Source: Cephalotus follicularis (lineage: Eukaryota > Streptophyta > Magnoliopsida > Oxalidales > Cephalotaceae). From it: a stretch of DNA of 64,000 nucleotides. Below are positions 45,359 to 55,644 of the stretch, in pieces. The position numbers were made by a program, and so were the translations under genes. Under the pieces are notes generated by a model. That model was given only the letters and a program-made list of their open reading frames with translations, made no database searches and had not been told where the DNA came from. Location of the stretch: contig BDDD01001678.1 of NCBI GenBank assembly GCA_001972305.1, forward strand, positions 136,680 to 200,679, written 5' to 3'. Numbering within the stretch: position 1 is the stretch's first letter; the number at the start of each line of letters is the position of its first letter.

Positions 45359-46775
45359 GCAACAAGTCCATCACAGCAAAAGGTTGAGAACTGGTGGAGA
45401 TGAGGAGGTGATAACCTTCTCGGAGGCGGACTATGAGGGAGTACGTCTCCCTCACGATGATCCAGTGGTGGTAACTCTTCTGGTGGAGCTTTTCACCATG
45501 AAGAGGATCCTTATAGACAGTGGCAGCTTGGCTGATATCCTATGCAAACATGCATTTGATCAGCTGAGGATACCGGCAGACCAGCTAAAGCCTATGAAGA
45601 CCCCGCTGGTCGACTTTGCAGGCGAGATGGTCCATCCTCTGGGATCCATCAACCTGTCCGTGGTTGCAGGTACGACCCCACACCAGACTCAGGTAGAAAT
45701 GACATTCCTGGTGGTGAACACACCCAGCCCTTACAATGCCATAATAGGGTGACCAGGTCTGAATTTAATGGAGGCCATAGTGTCTACGAGACACTTGTTG
45801 GTGAAGTTTCCAATGAGGTTTAGTGTGGGGGAAGCCAGAGGAGACCAACAGGCGGCAAGGCAGTGCTACAGAACTGCCATCTCAAATAAGGGGAATGACA
45901 AGGTACTTCCCATAGCAAATGTGGAGCTCAGAGGAGACATGGAACCTGAGCATCCACAGCCTGTTAAGGACGTGGTCCAAGTGCCATTGGTAGAGGGCAA
46001 CACTAAAAAATTGTTCCAAATTGGCTCACAGCTTGTAGAGGTGGAGAAGGGAGAATTAATAACATTCTTTCGAAATAACAAAGATGTCTTTGTCTGGTCG
46101 GCAGAGAAGGTCCCTGGGATCAGCCCAGATGTAATGGTTCACAAACTAAGCGTGGATCCAACGAGGCCTCCGACCAGACAAAAGAAGAGGAACTTTGCTC
46201 CAGAGAGGCAGCAGGAAATAGCAAAGGAGGTGAGCAAGCTGTTGCAGGCAGAATTCATTAGGGAAGTGCATTACTCAAACTGACGGGCGAACTCAGTACT
46301 AGTCAAAAAAGTAAATGGTAAGTGGAGGATGTGCATCGACTTCACAGACCTCAAAAAAGCTTGTCCAAATGATCACTTCTCTCTCCCAAAGATAGACCAG
46401 TTGGTGGATGCGATCTTAGGTTACAGGATGTTAAGCTTCTTGGACTCCTACTCGGGATACAATCAAATTCCCATGTATGGGCCCGACAAGAACAAAACTG
46501 CTTTCATCACGGACCGAGGAATGTATTGCTACAAGGTTATGCCCTTCGACCTAAAGAATGCAGGGGCCGCCTACCAACATCTAGTGAACAAAATCTTTGA
46601 GCCTCATATTGGGAAAAATATGGAGGTCTACATCGATGACATACTCGTCAAGACCCCAGCCAAGAGCCCCCACATAAAAGACTTGGAGGAAACGTTTAAG
46701 GTGCTGAGGAGATACAACATGAAACTCAATCCATCCAAGTGCACATTTGGGGTCACCTCTGGCAAGTTCCTCTGA
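45359..46775 (+). pseudogene. Element D protease and reverse transcriptase
   Basis: Protease: RILIDSGSLADILCKHAFDQ and [15 protein letters not shown], then a TGA (45750-45752). RT: RQKKRNFAPERQQEIAKEV, VNGKWRMCIDFTDLKKACP, FLDSYSGYNQIPMYGPDKNK, and catalytic VYIDDILVKT (about 46626) with both Asp present. Further stops are at 46281 and 46773. It is colinear with element A at 3600-5034. Confidence 0.85.
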
Positions 46776-47930
46776 TTCATGGTCTTCAACAGAGGAATAG
46801 AGGCCAACCCAGAGAAGATCTCGGCAATTCAGGGCATGAGGCCTCCCCAAACCATCAGGGATGTTCAAAGGTTAAATAGGAATATTGCAACCCTGAGCAG
46901 GTTTGTGTCAAAGTCAACAGAGAAGTGCCTTCCTTTCTTCAAAATACTCAGAGATCCCAAGGGATTTTCTTGGTCAGACGACTGCCAAGCAGCCTTCGAA
47001 AAGTTGAAGGAATACCTGACTTCCCCTCCTCTGATCTCAAAACCTAAGGATGGGGAAAACTTGTATTTGTACCTGGCGGCCACCTCGGGCGCAGTGAGTG
47101 TAGTGCTAGTCAGAGAAGAGGAAAAAGTTCAAAAGCCAGTGTACTATGTAAGCAAGACTTTGAATGATGCTGAAGGGAGGTACCCAGAGGTAGAGAAGTT
47201 TGCATATGCTTTGATTATCTCGGCCAGAAAACTGAGGCCATATTTCCAAGCCCACATAATCAAGGTTTTGACTGACAAACTACTCAAACAAGTTCTTGCG
47301 AAGCCTGACACCTTAGGCAGGTTAATCAAGTAGTTAGTCGAGCTAGGCGAGTATGATGTGAAGTTCAAAGCCAGACTAGCCATCAAATCACAGGTCCTGG
47401 CTGAATTTATTGGAGATAATACACCTACGGAGTGTATGGAGGAAGACCCCTCCGAGAGCGAGATGGGGATTTGGAAGTTATCTGTGGATGGCTCATCCTG
47501 TATCACTGGCAGTGGAGCAGGACTGGTATTGATGAGTCCAGATGGTTGGACGTTAGAGTACGCTCTGAGGTTCAAATTTAAAGCTACAAGCTCTGATAGC
47601 TGGGCTGACTATTGCAAAGCACTTGGAGGTACAAAAGGTGGAGGCCTCCAGTGATTCTCAGCTAGTTGTTGGACTAGCAAATGGAGAGTATGAAGCCCGA
47701 GAAGACTCTATGGAGAAATACTTATCCCATTTTCAGAGTATGAAGTCAGCCTTCGAGTTTCTGAGAGTTTTGAAAGTACCCAGAGCAGAAAACGCCCGAG
47801 CAAACAAGTTATCAAAACTAGCAACGGCAGAGGAGCTGGAGAAAAATCAAACCGTGCTAGTGGACTACCTGGACAAGCCCATCATCTCTGAAGTAAATGT
47901 AATGGACATAGATGTACCATAGGAGCCAAA
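46776..47930 (+). pseudogene. Element D RT end, RNase H and archaeal-type RNase H
   Basis: Continuous with the RT: MRPPQTIRDVQRLNRNIATL, WSDDCQAAFEKLKEYLTSPP, LYLYLAATSGAVSVVLVREE, LNDAEGRYPEVEKFAYALI (RNase H). A stop at 47333 precedes the second RNase H: IWKLSVDGSSCITGSGAGLV, SPDGWTLEYALRF, then a short deletion and frameshift near 47600 that removes the NNEAE block present in element A, then ASSDSQLVVGL. The missing block contains a catalytic acidic residue. Confidence 0.8.
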
Positions 47931-49167
47931 CTGGATGACTCCCTTTATCAATTGGATGAGGAATGGGATTCTACCCGAGGACCCCGTGGAGGCGAGGAAG
48001 CTGGTCTACAGAGCAAACAGTTTCCAATTCCGAGATGAAATCCTCTATAAAAGATCTTTCTCTTTTCCTTGGCTAAGATGTATGACCCCCTTAAAGGCCG
48101 ATTATGCTCTGAGGGAGGTCCACGAAGGAATTTTTGGCAACCACACGAGGGGCAGAACATTGTCTCATAAGCTATTGAGACAAGGCTACTACTGGTCGAC
48201 TATGCATCAAGACGCTATAGACTTGGTAAGAAAATGTGACAAGTGTCAAAGGAACGTAAACATAAGCAGAAGACCTTCTCAACCTCTGACGTCTATCACG
48301 GCCCCATGGCCCTTTGCACAATGGGGAATGGACTTCGTCGGACCACTACCCATGGCAACAGGCCAGAGGAAGTTTCTTATTGTAGCAGTAGACTACTTCA
48401 CCAAGTGGGTGGAAGCATAACCTCTAGCTATTATTACCGAGAAGAACACGGAAGGCTTCATATGAAAATCAATCATCTGCAGATTCGGAGTCCCGAGGAC
48501 AATTGTCTCAGACAATGGTAAACAGTTTGATTGTCAAGCCTTCCGTGACTTTTGCAAAGAGTGGAGGATAGAGCATAGGCTTGCCTCAGTAGCCTACCCC
48601 CAAAGCAATGGTCAAGCCGGGATGATCAACAGAGAAATCATCTCGGGCTTGAAGAAGCACCTCGAAGACAGCAAAGGAAGATGGACAGAGGAGCTGCCAA
48701 GCATGCTATGGGCATACAGAACAACTCATCGGACCACAACTGGTGAGTTCCCATACAGTCTATGTTTCGGAGCTGAAGCTATGATACCGGTGGAGATTGG
48801 CGTACAGTCACCAAGGGTTGTGCATTTCACTGAAGATAATAATGAGGAAGGGCTTAGATGCCTCCTTGACTTGGTAGAGGAGCTCAGAGATAAGGCAGCA
48901 ATCAGAGTTGCAGCCTACCAGCAGAGGGTAAGCCGCTATTACAACAAAAGGGTAAGCCCCAGACCACTAAGACAAGGAGATCTGGTCCTACGCAACTCAG
49001 CTATTGCAGATCCAACCGGAACCAGAGGAAAACTAGCCCCTGCTTGGGAAGGGCCATACAAGATCAAGAGAGTCCTCCACCCAGGAACATTCAAACTTGA
49101 AACTCTGGGGGGCAGGGAGATTGCCAGAGCTTGGAATGCTAAGCATCTGAGGAAGTATTATCAATGA
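47931..49167 (+). pseudogene. Element D integrase
   Basis: Zinc-binding part: VHEGIFGNHTRGRTLSHKLL, RKCDKCQRNVNISRRPSQP. Core: WGMDFVGPLPMATGQRKF (first Asp), IVSDNGKQFDC (second Asp), then YPQSNGQAGMINREII, where the catalytic Glu (QAE in element A) is Gly. The C-terminal part, 48622-49167, is open and ends LGGREIARAWNAKHLRKYYQ-stop. Stops occur at 48418 and 48463. Element A keeps the Glu but lost the second Asp, so the two integrases died by different changes. Confidence 0.85.
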
Positions 49168-50276
49168 TTGTAAATTGTACGAATTCAGACGTCAATGAAA
49201 TATAATTTTTCAAAACACTTGTTCAATATCATAGTTCCAAGTTTGTAAGGGACCGGAGGTCCAATGTTCATGTCCTAAAACCTCTGAAAAGCCACCGATC
49301 AACTCCCTCAATCTTTACTTCAAGCATGTCTGACTGCGCTCCCAAGGGGGCATTCAGAGTACATCCTAACACCAGTCCAGTGCTTTCTAAGTTGTCTTAC
49401 AAAGACTAGCTCCTAAGAGAAAACAAACACAGGCCGAGGTCTCAAACAGACTGAGGTAACAAACGTCCGAGAAAACACTCAAGGACGCACACACAAAAGA
49501 CTCCTTCCGAGGACCATAAAAGACTCCATCCGAGGAGCACCTAGTACCGTCCATACAAAAGACTCCTTCCGAGGAGCACCCTAAATACTGCTTCCGAGGA
49601 GCAACAAAAGCCTCCTTCCGAGGAGCACACAAAAGACTCCCTCCAAGGAGCCTCTATATATTTATCAACAAAGACTCCTTCCGAGGAGCACCAAAAGACT
49701 TCCAAGGAAGCACTAAGACTCCCCAGGGAGCAAACACTGGTCAACAACACCATAGGAACTTGACCAACCAGACCTAAAATCGTGTCTTGAAAGGCGAATC
49801 CATGGGAACTCGCAACGATCAAGTTCATCGGACTGAGCACTTTAATACAAGTGTCCCTACGCGGACTGCAAGCTTAGCCGACCTGTCCCAAAACCTAATG
49901 GGTCAGACGATACCCTGCTCGGCAAACCCATAGGAACTTGTCCGAGCAGACCAAAACCTTAGTCTATGAACACAGAAGAACTCCTAAAGACTAAGTTAAA
50001 ATTACTTAAGCACTTTTGAAATAAAGTGTCCTACGAGGACTATTAAGCTTAAGTGTTCACCTCTACGAGAAGCCAGTAACGTGGGCTAAGACAAAATTCC
50101 TAAGGGAATTGTAAACATACATATATATGCAGAGTGCGAACACATCAAGCTCATGATACAAAAAGTAAAGGCAGAGATCCGAGTATGCAGAAAAGTTCTT
50201 TTCTCATTCATACTTAAAATTTTACAAGTATAGAGAAGCCAAAAAACTATTATAAGGCAAAAAGGAAAAGGCTAGC
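49168..50276 (+). other. Element D post-pol non-coding region
   Basis: No gene on either strand. It contains the hairpin array 49499-49740, a stem-loop at about 49915-49949 (CTGCTCGG and CCGAGCAG arms) conserved from element A, and smaller stems such as CACTT with AAGTG at about 49838-49853. Confidence 0.6.
49499..49740. repeat. Hairpin array, about nine copies (element D)
   Basis: Units (A/G)ACTCCTTCCGAGGAGCAC spaced about 22-36 bp. Variants preserve pairing: CTCCT with AGGAG, CTTCC with GGAAG (49698-49712), CTCCC with GGGAG (about 49716-49730). Element A has about six copies. Confidence 0.75.
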
Positions 50277-51110
50277 CTACAAAAACGAAGCCGCAGAAGG
50301 AGCATCAAGAGAAGGTTCATCCCCTGGAGGTAGAGGAACAAAGGGTCCAGTTAGAGGAGGTTATGGAGTGATGAGATCCGAGGAGGCAGCTAGCGAAGCA
50401 GAGGCCAATGCAGGACCCGACAGAGGAATGGTCGCCATAGCTGACCCATCTCCTCCAGCCTCGTTTCCTTGGCTGACTAGAGCTTTAGAGGCAGGTTGGA
50501 CTTCCTCTTCCTCCCCCACAGCCCCTTGGCCAGCTCTTTCTTCCAAGGCTTCTTCATCCCTCACCTCCTCAGCTTCATAACCGTCGGGATAGTAGTCAAA
50601 GGCCTTGGCAACCGAGCAGTAGGCAACCTCGTCCAAGGGAACCTCGGGATGAAGAGTTTTAACCCAGTTCTGGCAAGTATAGAATCTCCGACGATAGTAC
50701 TGGGCGGATTCCTTGAAGACTTCATCACCAAAGGCTTCTGAAGCTTTGTAATCCTCCACGGAGGCCTCCATCAAGCTTTAGAATTCGTCCGAGGACTTGA
50801 ACTCCGTCAGGGCGTCCTCCACTGCCTTGGCCCGTAGCTCCTCCTATCTCTTGACGGACTCTTCTAACTTCTTCTGTAATACCTGGTACTGGTCGCTGCT
50901 CTTGGAGAGGTCTTTTATCATTTGGTCCCTCTCCATGAGGGCTTTGTTCTTCTCCTCCACAGTAGACTCCTGGGCCTTAAGGACTTCCTCGAGCCGAGCC
51001 TTGGCCAAGCGCGAGGTCTCCATCTCCACCATCAATTCCTCCCTCGCTTTGTCATACCTCTCCAAGATGATCGAAAAAATTTCGACCAAGAGGTGATGAT
51101 CATTCAGAGC

Positions 51111-51197
51111 CTACAATAAAGACGCAGAAGTAAGAAGAATACTAGAAAGCACATAAGAAAAAGAATGGAAAGCACACAAGAAGAAGATCCCTCTTAC
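51111..51197 (-). other. Predicted intron 2 of the opposite-strand gene (element D)
   Basis: Donor TTTACG|GTAAGAG and acceptor TTATTGTAG|GCTCTG; 87 bp, phase 0, same site as in element A. Confidence 0.7.
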
Positions 51198-51716
51198 CGT
51201 AAAATGGCTCTATAGGGAGTTATGGATCAAATCCCTGTTTGTCAGGTCTTTCCTCTCCTTCAGCTCGTCAGGAAAGAGGCACAGGGAGCTGAGAGCAAAT
51301 GGGACCCCGGGGTTGTCCAAGCTAGTGGTCCCATTCCCCATCACCTCCAGCTCTTCAATCATTTTCTCTACGTCCCGAGGAGGAGGCAAGCCGATGGGGC
51401 TATTAGAAGTCCTGCCAAGAGCAGACTCGACCTCGACCTCTGACGCATGCTTCCCCTTTTTTCTTGGAGGCTTAGAAGGAACGCCCCCCAGCAGGACGCT
51501 TGGATCCCTTCTCTTTTGCCGCCATAGAATCCTTTTTCATCTGCTTGGCCCCCTCAGCAGTGGCCTTCACTCTCTGCCTAGCCCTCTCGGCTGCATCCTT
51601 TTCCTTCTGTTTGGCCCCCTCCACGGCGACCTTCTGTTTGGATCCTTCAGTAGACGAAGGATTAGTGATCTTGGTAGCTTTGAAGAGTGCATCGAATCCA
51701 CGCTGAGAAACCATCG

Positions 51717-51810
51717 CTAAACAAAAAAGAGGTAAAAAAGGCCAGGAGCATGGCGACAGATAGTAAAAAAAAAATGAAGACAAGAACTGGAGGACAAGAA
51801 GTCTTTATAC
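51717..51810 (-). other. Predicted intron 1 of the opposite-strand gene (element D)
   Basis: Donor AAGCT|GTATAAAG and acceptor TTGTTTAG|CGATGG; 94 bp, phase 1, same site as in element A. Confidence 0.65.
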
Positions 51811-52579
51811 AGCTTTCCTCGGACACTTGGGGCATGGGTTTATCTGGGGATCCCCTTCCCCCTGAGTTGTCCTCGACATCTACCGAGTAGGATCCTCGGG
51901 TGGGAACTACGCTCAGCCTAACTCAGAGCAGACGTGTCACACCCCGCTTGCATTAACAACATACAACATGGCAATTTAACAGATATTCAGCTTATACAGA
52001 GAAGGATAAAATTTAAAACTTTAAACATACATCATCTTGCGGAAGCATATATATATATATAATCTGAAACAAACGGAACCATGCGTCCCATACCGCATAA
52101 TCCCCACAACATCCTTATCATAAACATGTTTAAAAAAGCCCACAAACGGAGCATGATCCAAAGTCGATACAACCACAATAGCAAAACATTAGTACAAAAC
52201 CCAAAGTACAACATGTTCGCTACACTGCTTAACAAAACACTTAAAGCAGAAAACTCCGCCACTTCACAGTCCAAAACAACCATGCTCGGCAAGGTCCAAA
52301 CGCAGCATCAATCTGCAACAGTAGGGGGGTTAGCCTTTGTCCTCACTCGGCCAAAGTCATAAAAGCAGCACAATATCAATAAAACCAAAGTATGAAAGCA
52401 GCATGATACAGTACATACTATATCTCGATGCATATATATAAATATAGATATGCATATGCCCAAACACGATGTCACGATATCACAGTAATCACGATGTCAC
52501 AATGTCACAATGCACGGTCTCAAACAAGTCCAAAGGACTACACAATACACGGTTCACGGTTCACGGTGGGTACGAAGAG

Positions 52580-52740
52580 CGTTGCCATCTCCTGGCCCCA
52601 ACGTCGTACATCCCGACATCGGCCCCGACTCCGGACGGCACGAAGCAGGTCACAATACAGTAACTCACCCAGCCAACTCCTGGCCCCTGAGTCGACCAGA
52701 CCACTAGTCATCCCTGGCATCTCCGCCACGCAACTAGTAC
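52580..52740. repeat. Hairpin array in the F2 solo LTR
   Basis: Nested inverted repeats: CGTTG with CAACG around GCCA with TGGC (52580-52603); ACTCA with TGAGT around GCCA with TGGC (52663-52692); and palindromic ACTAGT pairs around GGC with GCC (52703-52738). The core CATCTCC or AACTCC is shared while outer arms differ. It sits about 645-805 bp from the LTR edge, as in the relative at 61981. Confidence 0.55.
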
Positions 52741-53137
52741 GGCCACAATCAAAATCACAATCAGCAATCACAGTCAAGCTCAATCACAATCACAATCATC
52801 TCGATACTCAAAACAGTTTTTCAAGTAGTTTATAAAACAAAATACCTGAAAACAAACTCATTTTCATGATGTCACGATTCACGGTTCTCGATATCACAAA
52901 ACTCAGTTCACGGTGTTTTTGGAAGCCATTTTCACGGTTTGAAAGTATATATTTTTCAAAACATATAATTTTGTGTAAAGTAATGATTTTCATTAAACTA
53001 CAATGCACTTCCCGAAATGTGCTATAACAGTTCAAACTCAATAATCACAATGCTCAAAACAGTTTATAAAGCTTCACGAAGCAAAACATCACAATACACG
53101 ATGCATACATATGTTCACGGGCAAAACAGGCCCCCAA

Positions 53138-53448
53138 CAGTCGGCTGCCTCCCACTGGCAGTCGGCTGTCCCCCTCAAAGTAGTCGGCTGCCACTCCCAG
53201 GCAGTTGGCTACACAACCAGACAGTCGGTTGTCTATCAAGACAGTCGGCTGCTCTCACTTGACAGTCGGCTGGCCCTCAAGACAGTCGGTTGTCCACACT
53301 CCCACAGTCGGCTGCTGACCTACAACAGTCGACTACACAACCCCTGCAGACATTTTCTGGAGACGAACATGGGTAGTCGACTGGCCTCCCAAGAACAGTC
53401 GGCTGGACCCATAGGCAGTCGACTGCCCAAGGTGGGCAGTCGGCTGGA
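53138..53448. repeat. 21-bp-phased CAGTCG(A/G)CTG array, 14 copies
   Basis: Motif starts: 53138, 53159, 53181, 53202, 53222, 53242, 53263, 53283, 53305, 53326, 53374, 53396, 53416, 53437. Spacings are 20-22 bp with one gap of 48. Cores are conserved and spacers are not. Confidence 0.9.
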
Positions 53449-53976
53449 TTCTGCAGCAGGTGTAAAAACCAGCTGCTAAAACAGCCACAATCACACACCC
53501 AACATAACCCAAAACGACATATTTATGCACATACATGTTCCAAGCTCACAATATAACATAAACATGCATTTTATTCCATCAAAAACATTTACAAATGAAA
53601 TTATGTTGCAAAAACGACTTCCCCCTACCTTAGAACTCCAAGTTAAGAGTTGCAATCCACCTCTTTATGTCTAAATCCGAAGCTCTTGCAACCCCAACAC
53701 GTCCAGCAACCTCCCACAGATCCGGACTCCCACTGTCAAGCCTCCAAGCTTTCGGTTTCCTCACAAACCCTTTGTTTCACACAAAACACACACACACTTT
53801 CACTCTCAAACTCACAAACACTATTGGAAAACATAGAGAATGATGGAGAAAGAGGAGAGAAAGGCTTTGTTTTATGGAGAAGGACCCGGCCCCTCCTCTG
53901 ACATCTGCCATAAAAACCAAAACACCTCACCTTTTGTCACTTAAGGCAGACAGCACGTGGGTTTTCTGGCGCACGG

Positions 53977-54109
53977 CAGTCGACTGCCTTGACCTGGCAG
54001 TCGGCTGTTTCTGCCGACACTCCCACCAGCCGGCTGCTTCCTCACAGCAGCTGGCTGCCACGCCTCAGCAAGGGTCCAGTCGGTTGCCTCCCTGTGGCAG
54101 TCGGCTGCC
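53977..54109. repeat. CAGTCGACTG-type array, 6 copies with 21/29-bp alternation
   Basis: Starts at 53977, 53998, 54027, 54048, 54077 and 54098; spacings 21, 29, 21, 29, 21. The relative at 63249-63330 shows 21, 28, 21. Confidence 0.85.
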
Positions 54110-55230
54110 CCTGCACAAAAACACACCACAACACACTTTCTTGCAACATTTCAACACGCAAAAGAGGGAAAACACGATTCTCATTAGCACAAGGTGTAAA
54201 ATTACATTGGGAAAAGCAATATTACACATAAATGAAAATCCCGAGCGTTACAAGACGATCCTCAAACACAGTGGAGTTCACCTCCTCGGGCTCCAAGAGC
54301 AAGAGTTTTCCGAGGTCCACGTTCTCTGCCGTTGTCAAAGGCGACCTCCTGTTAAGAAGTGGTGCTTCCATATAATCACACCAGGTAGAGGGGGTGAACC
54401 CTTCAAAGTTCTTTATGAGAAAGTACCTCCTCCTCCAATTTTTGATGGACTTAGTGGGGTTCAAAAGAAGCTTTTTTGTACCGGGATGAGACTTGAAGAT
54501 ATACCCTCGCCCCCTGGTGAGGACGAGATGACGTGAAACTCTTTAAACAACACCACTGTTGCATTCACCTCAGATTCTAGACATCTAACCAGGAAGCCTA
54601 TGATAAAGCTCCAAGACTGAGGTTGGAGAAGAGAATGGTGGAGATGAAATTCCTCTAAGACCGAGATGGCGAAAGAGGGCACTGTGACCTTTAAGCCATG
54701 GGAAAGCGCACCTTCAAAGACCGCGAAAAGGCCCTCCCTACTCTCGGTAACCATCCGATGATCCGAGGGGAGACTAAATCTCAACCCAGCAGGGAAGTTA
54801 TACTTATGAGAAAGCTTTAACACTTCATCACGAGAGAGGGTGCTGACACCAAAGCAATCCGAAGCTGGGGTGTCAGCCTCGGCGAGGGGGGCAGCTGAGT
54901 CACCCACCGCAGCCCCCAGGCTACCTTCGGAGGAGAGGGGACTTTCGGTAGTGGGAACCACCATGGCCAAGGGTTTGACTTCTAAGGGAGAAGAGGATCT
55001 AGCTGTTTGCTTAGTTCTAGCCCTCTATGTCAGACGAAAAAAGAAGAAACTAGAGAATCCTAGGTTGAACTTAGAACAACAAGACGACTGTGGCAACTTA
55101 CCAAAGATCTGGACGAAAGAATGGCAGGAAGATGAAGATTTGAAGGCACTGTAAATCTCAGTAGCTCTTAGCAATGAGACGAAGATTAGAGATTGAAGGA
55201 GTAACAGGTTTGCTTTGAGAAAAAGATATC

Positions 55231-55238
55231 CTTTTATA
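55231..55238 (-). promoter_or_regulatory. TATA box for the opposite-strand gene (element D)
   Basis: TATAAAAG on the minus strand, 214 bp before the predicted start position at 55024. The element A counterpart is 216 bp before its ATG. Confidence 0.6.
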
Positions 55239-55628
55239 GACTCGTAGCTCGGATCCTGGCCCTCCACATCGCACAGATCCAACGGCTGAGGAATGAACCG
55301 TCAAATCAGACGCAGGAGACGAAGAGACATAGGCGAGAAATGCTCAATTTATGCCACGTGTAAGTTGTGTTCAATACGCAACTTAAATGCAAATGATTTG
55401 GGCTCGCGACACGAGGCCTGTTAGTAGAGATAGATCCAGACAGAAGGCAAGCTTCAATCCTCTGCTAAGGCAAGCTCAATTTCCTGTCAGAGGATCACTA
55501 AAAGCTACACTTTCAGACCTTAGTTCTTTCGCACATGGAAAAGTGTATGTAAAGTTTCCCGAAGGAGTTCAGCCCGAGTCACGACTCCCAGCTCTGTTCC
55601 TCCTCCTCTGACCACGGTCAGAGAAGAA

Positions 55629-55644
55629 GGACTAAGGGGGCATA
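55629..55644 (+). other. Polypurine tract of element D
   Basis: GGACTAAGGGGGCATA directly before the 3' LTR start. Confidence 0.75.

Larger units (their letters stand above)
51935..54252. mobile_element. Solo LTR, family F2 copy 1
   Basis: TGTCACACCCCGC to GAGCGTTACA with AGACG duplicated at 51930-51934 and 54253-54257; 2318 bp. The start resembles the reverse complement of the element E LTR end (GCGGGGTGTTACA), so this is probably a chromovirus LTR in minus orientation. It contains a hairpin array (52580-52740) and two phased CAGTCG(A/G)CTG arrays. A diverged relative starts at 61981. Confidence 0.85.
50277..55024 (-). pseudogene. Element D opposite-strand gene (Transposase_28-like, coiled coil), interrupted by a solo LTR
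   Basis: Exon 1 runs from 55024 to 51811 around the inserted LTR (51935-54252). The start codon position reads AGG, just after an in-frame TAG, followed by A-R-T-K-Q-T-A-R-S-S. Then come FPAGLRFSLPSDHRMVTESR, VPSFAISVLEEFHLHHSLLQ, PQSWSFIIGFLVRC and, after a frameshift at about 54470, NPTKSIKNWRRRYFLIKN. This order resembles the Pfam 'putative gypsy type transposon' family. Exon 2 (51716-51198) is Lys/Ala-rich. Exon 3 (51110-50277) has a coiled coil (LEEVLKAQESTVEEKNKALM), YTCQNWVKTLHPEVPLDEVA and an acidic end. Stops interrupt exon 3 at about 50850, 50780 and 50361. Likely nuclear if the tail resemblance is functional; function is unknown. Confidence 0.75.

Noticed and set aside
53138-53448. 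CRISPR-like array (regular short repeats with unique spacers)
   Set aside because: The motif is only about 10 bp with 10-bp spacers, lies in a plant LTR, and there are no cas genes.
53017-53479. Proteins with seven-residue periodicity (QSAVP, SRLLS, VGCPH types)
   Set aside because: The periodicity follows from the 21-bp DNA spacing, all frames show it, and neither LTR copy preserves one frame.
55025-55282. 85-codon minus-strand ORF beginning MDLCDVEGQDPSY
   Set aside because: It lies upstream of the predicted start of the opposite-strand gene, spans the TATA box, and has no counterpart in element A.
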